The notes under the pieces: model-generated | What the model was told of the DNA's origin: nothing | The model's database searches: none | What the model saw: only the letters and a program-made list of their open reading frames with translations | Translations under genes and position numbers: made by a program | Assembly: GCF_017356265.1 (NCBI RefSeq) | Contig: NZ_JAFNAW010000002.1 | Coordinates: 85,168 to 149,167 of the forward strand | Length of the DNA stretch: 64,000 bases | Direction: 5' to 3' | Source of the DNA: Paracoccus fontiphilus | Lineage (GTDB): Bacteria > Pseudomonadota > Alphaproteobacteria > Rhodobacterales > Rhodobacteraceae | Part shown: one piece after another, positions 63,914 to 64,000 of the stretch | Position numbering within the stretch: the first letter of the stretch is position 1 | Layout: each line of letters begins with the position of its first letter

Positions 63914-64000
63914 TAGAGCGTGTTGCGGCTTTCCCGATTCAGGATATCCCTGCGGCTTGATCTGTGATTCCCTGCCTGCATGACAGGTGGAGGGATGATA
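63914..64000. other. Region to right edge, possible start of another IS
   Basis: About 87 bases. A TTAGAGCGTGTTGCGG-like sequence begins at 63913, and a GGAGGG precedes an ATG at 63995 in the plus direction, as in the leader of an IS transposase. The rest lies outside the window, so only a low-confidence suggestion is possible. Confidence 0.25.

Overview
The window is a high-GC chromosome segment of an alphaproteobacterium, most likely a Rhodobacteraceae of the Paracoccus/Rhodobacter type. This is inferred from a circularly permuted (two-piece) ssrA gene whose tag reads ANDNRAPVALAA, an alpha-type SspB, a fumC-DUF4169-ribbon-helix-helix run, an NDUFS4-like complex I subunit and protein sequences throughout that look like that family. 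The species cannot be fixed from the sequence alone.

Layout. 1-5.3 kb: the 3' end of fumC, DUF4169 and ribbon-helix-helix genes, a lone pheT, a secreted triple-repeat protein and a TM2 protein. 5.6-8.5 kb: minCDE and a MipA/OmpV porin-like gene. 8.6-14.5 kb: a YheS-type ABC-F ATPase, a small membrane protein, infC with an ATA start, an Ala-rich anchored protein coupled to a glycosyltransferase-like gene, an NDUFS4-like gene, a small secreted protein and an I78 inhibitor. 14.5-17 kb: cmk, tsf, rpsB. 17.3-25.7 kb: hemolysin III, eda, an MFS transporter, xseA, purD, prs, an isomerase-hydrolase pair and an H-type lectin gene. 25.8-34.6 kb: yraN, rsmI, an LpoA-like lipoprotein, glnD, murJ, a rhomboid lacking its catalytic residues, and trpS. 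34.9-41.4 kb: an LLM oxidoreductase, GNAT, rpmA-rplU, a zinc metallopeptidase, Uup-type ABC-F and a nucleoside hydrolase. 41.4-49.9 kb: one long minus-strand envelope run, pyrH-frr-uppS-cdsA-dxr-rseP-bamA-skp. 50-57.5 kb: miaA, an AraC regulator, rlmE, ppx/gppA, MOSC-pdxY-thioesterase and gnd. 57.5-60 kb: ssrA, sspB and prfC, which together form a ribosome-rescue and tag-degradation neighbourhood.

From about 60.1 kb to the right edge the character changes. There is an AT-richer stretch with a DUF6471-like remnant, an unfamiliar two-helix membrane protein whose C-terminus runs into an insertion sequence, a complete IS66-family element of 2,515 bp (61263-63777, 16-bp perfect inverted repeats, tnpA-tnpB-tnpC), a DUF2158/YodC-like gene cut by the other end of that IS, and possibly the start of a second IS at the edge. 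The two IS flanks carry no matching 8-bp target duplication, so a rearrangement or deletion is likely.

Most of the window is core metabolism and information processing (translation factors, aminoacyl-tRNA synthetases, peptidoglycan and outer-membrane assembly, nucleotide and sugar-phosphate metabolism). No wholly new system is evident. The points that most deserve a second look are the permuted ssrA beside its adaptor gene, the pseudo-rhomboid, the ATA start of infC, the hairpin between rpsB and tsf, and the accessory junctions around the IS66 element.
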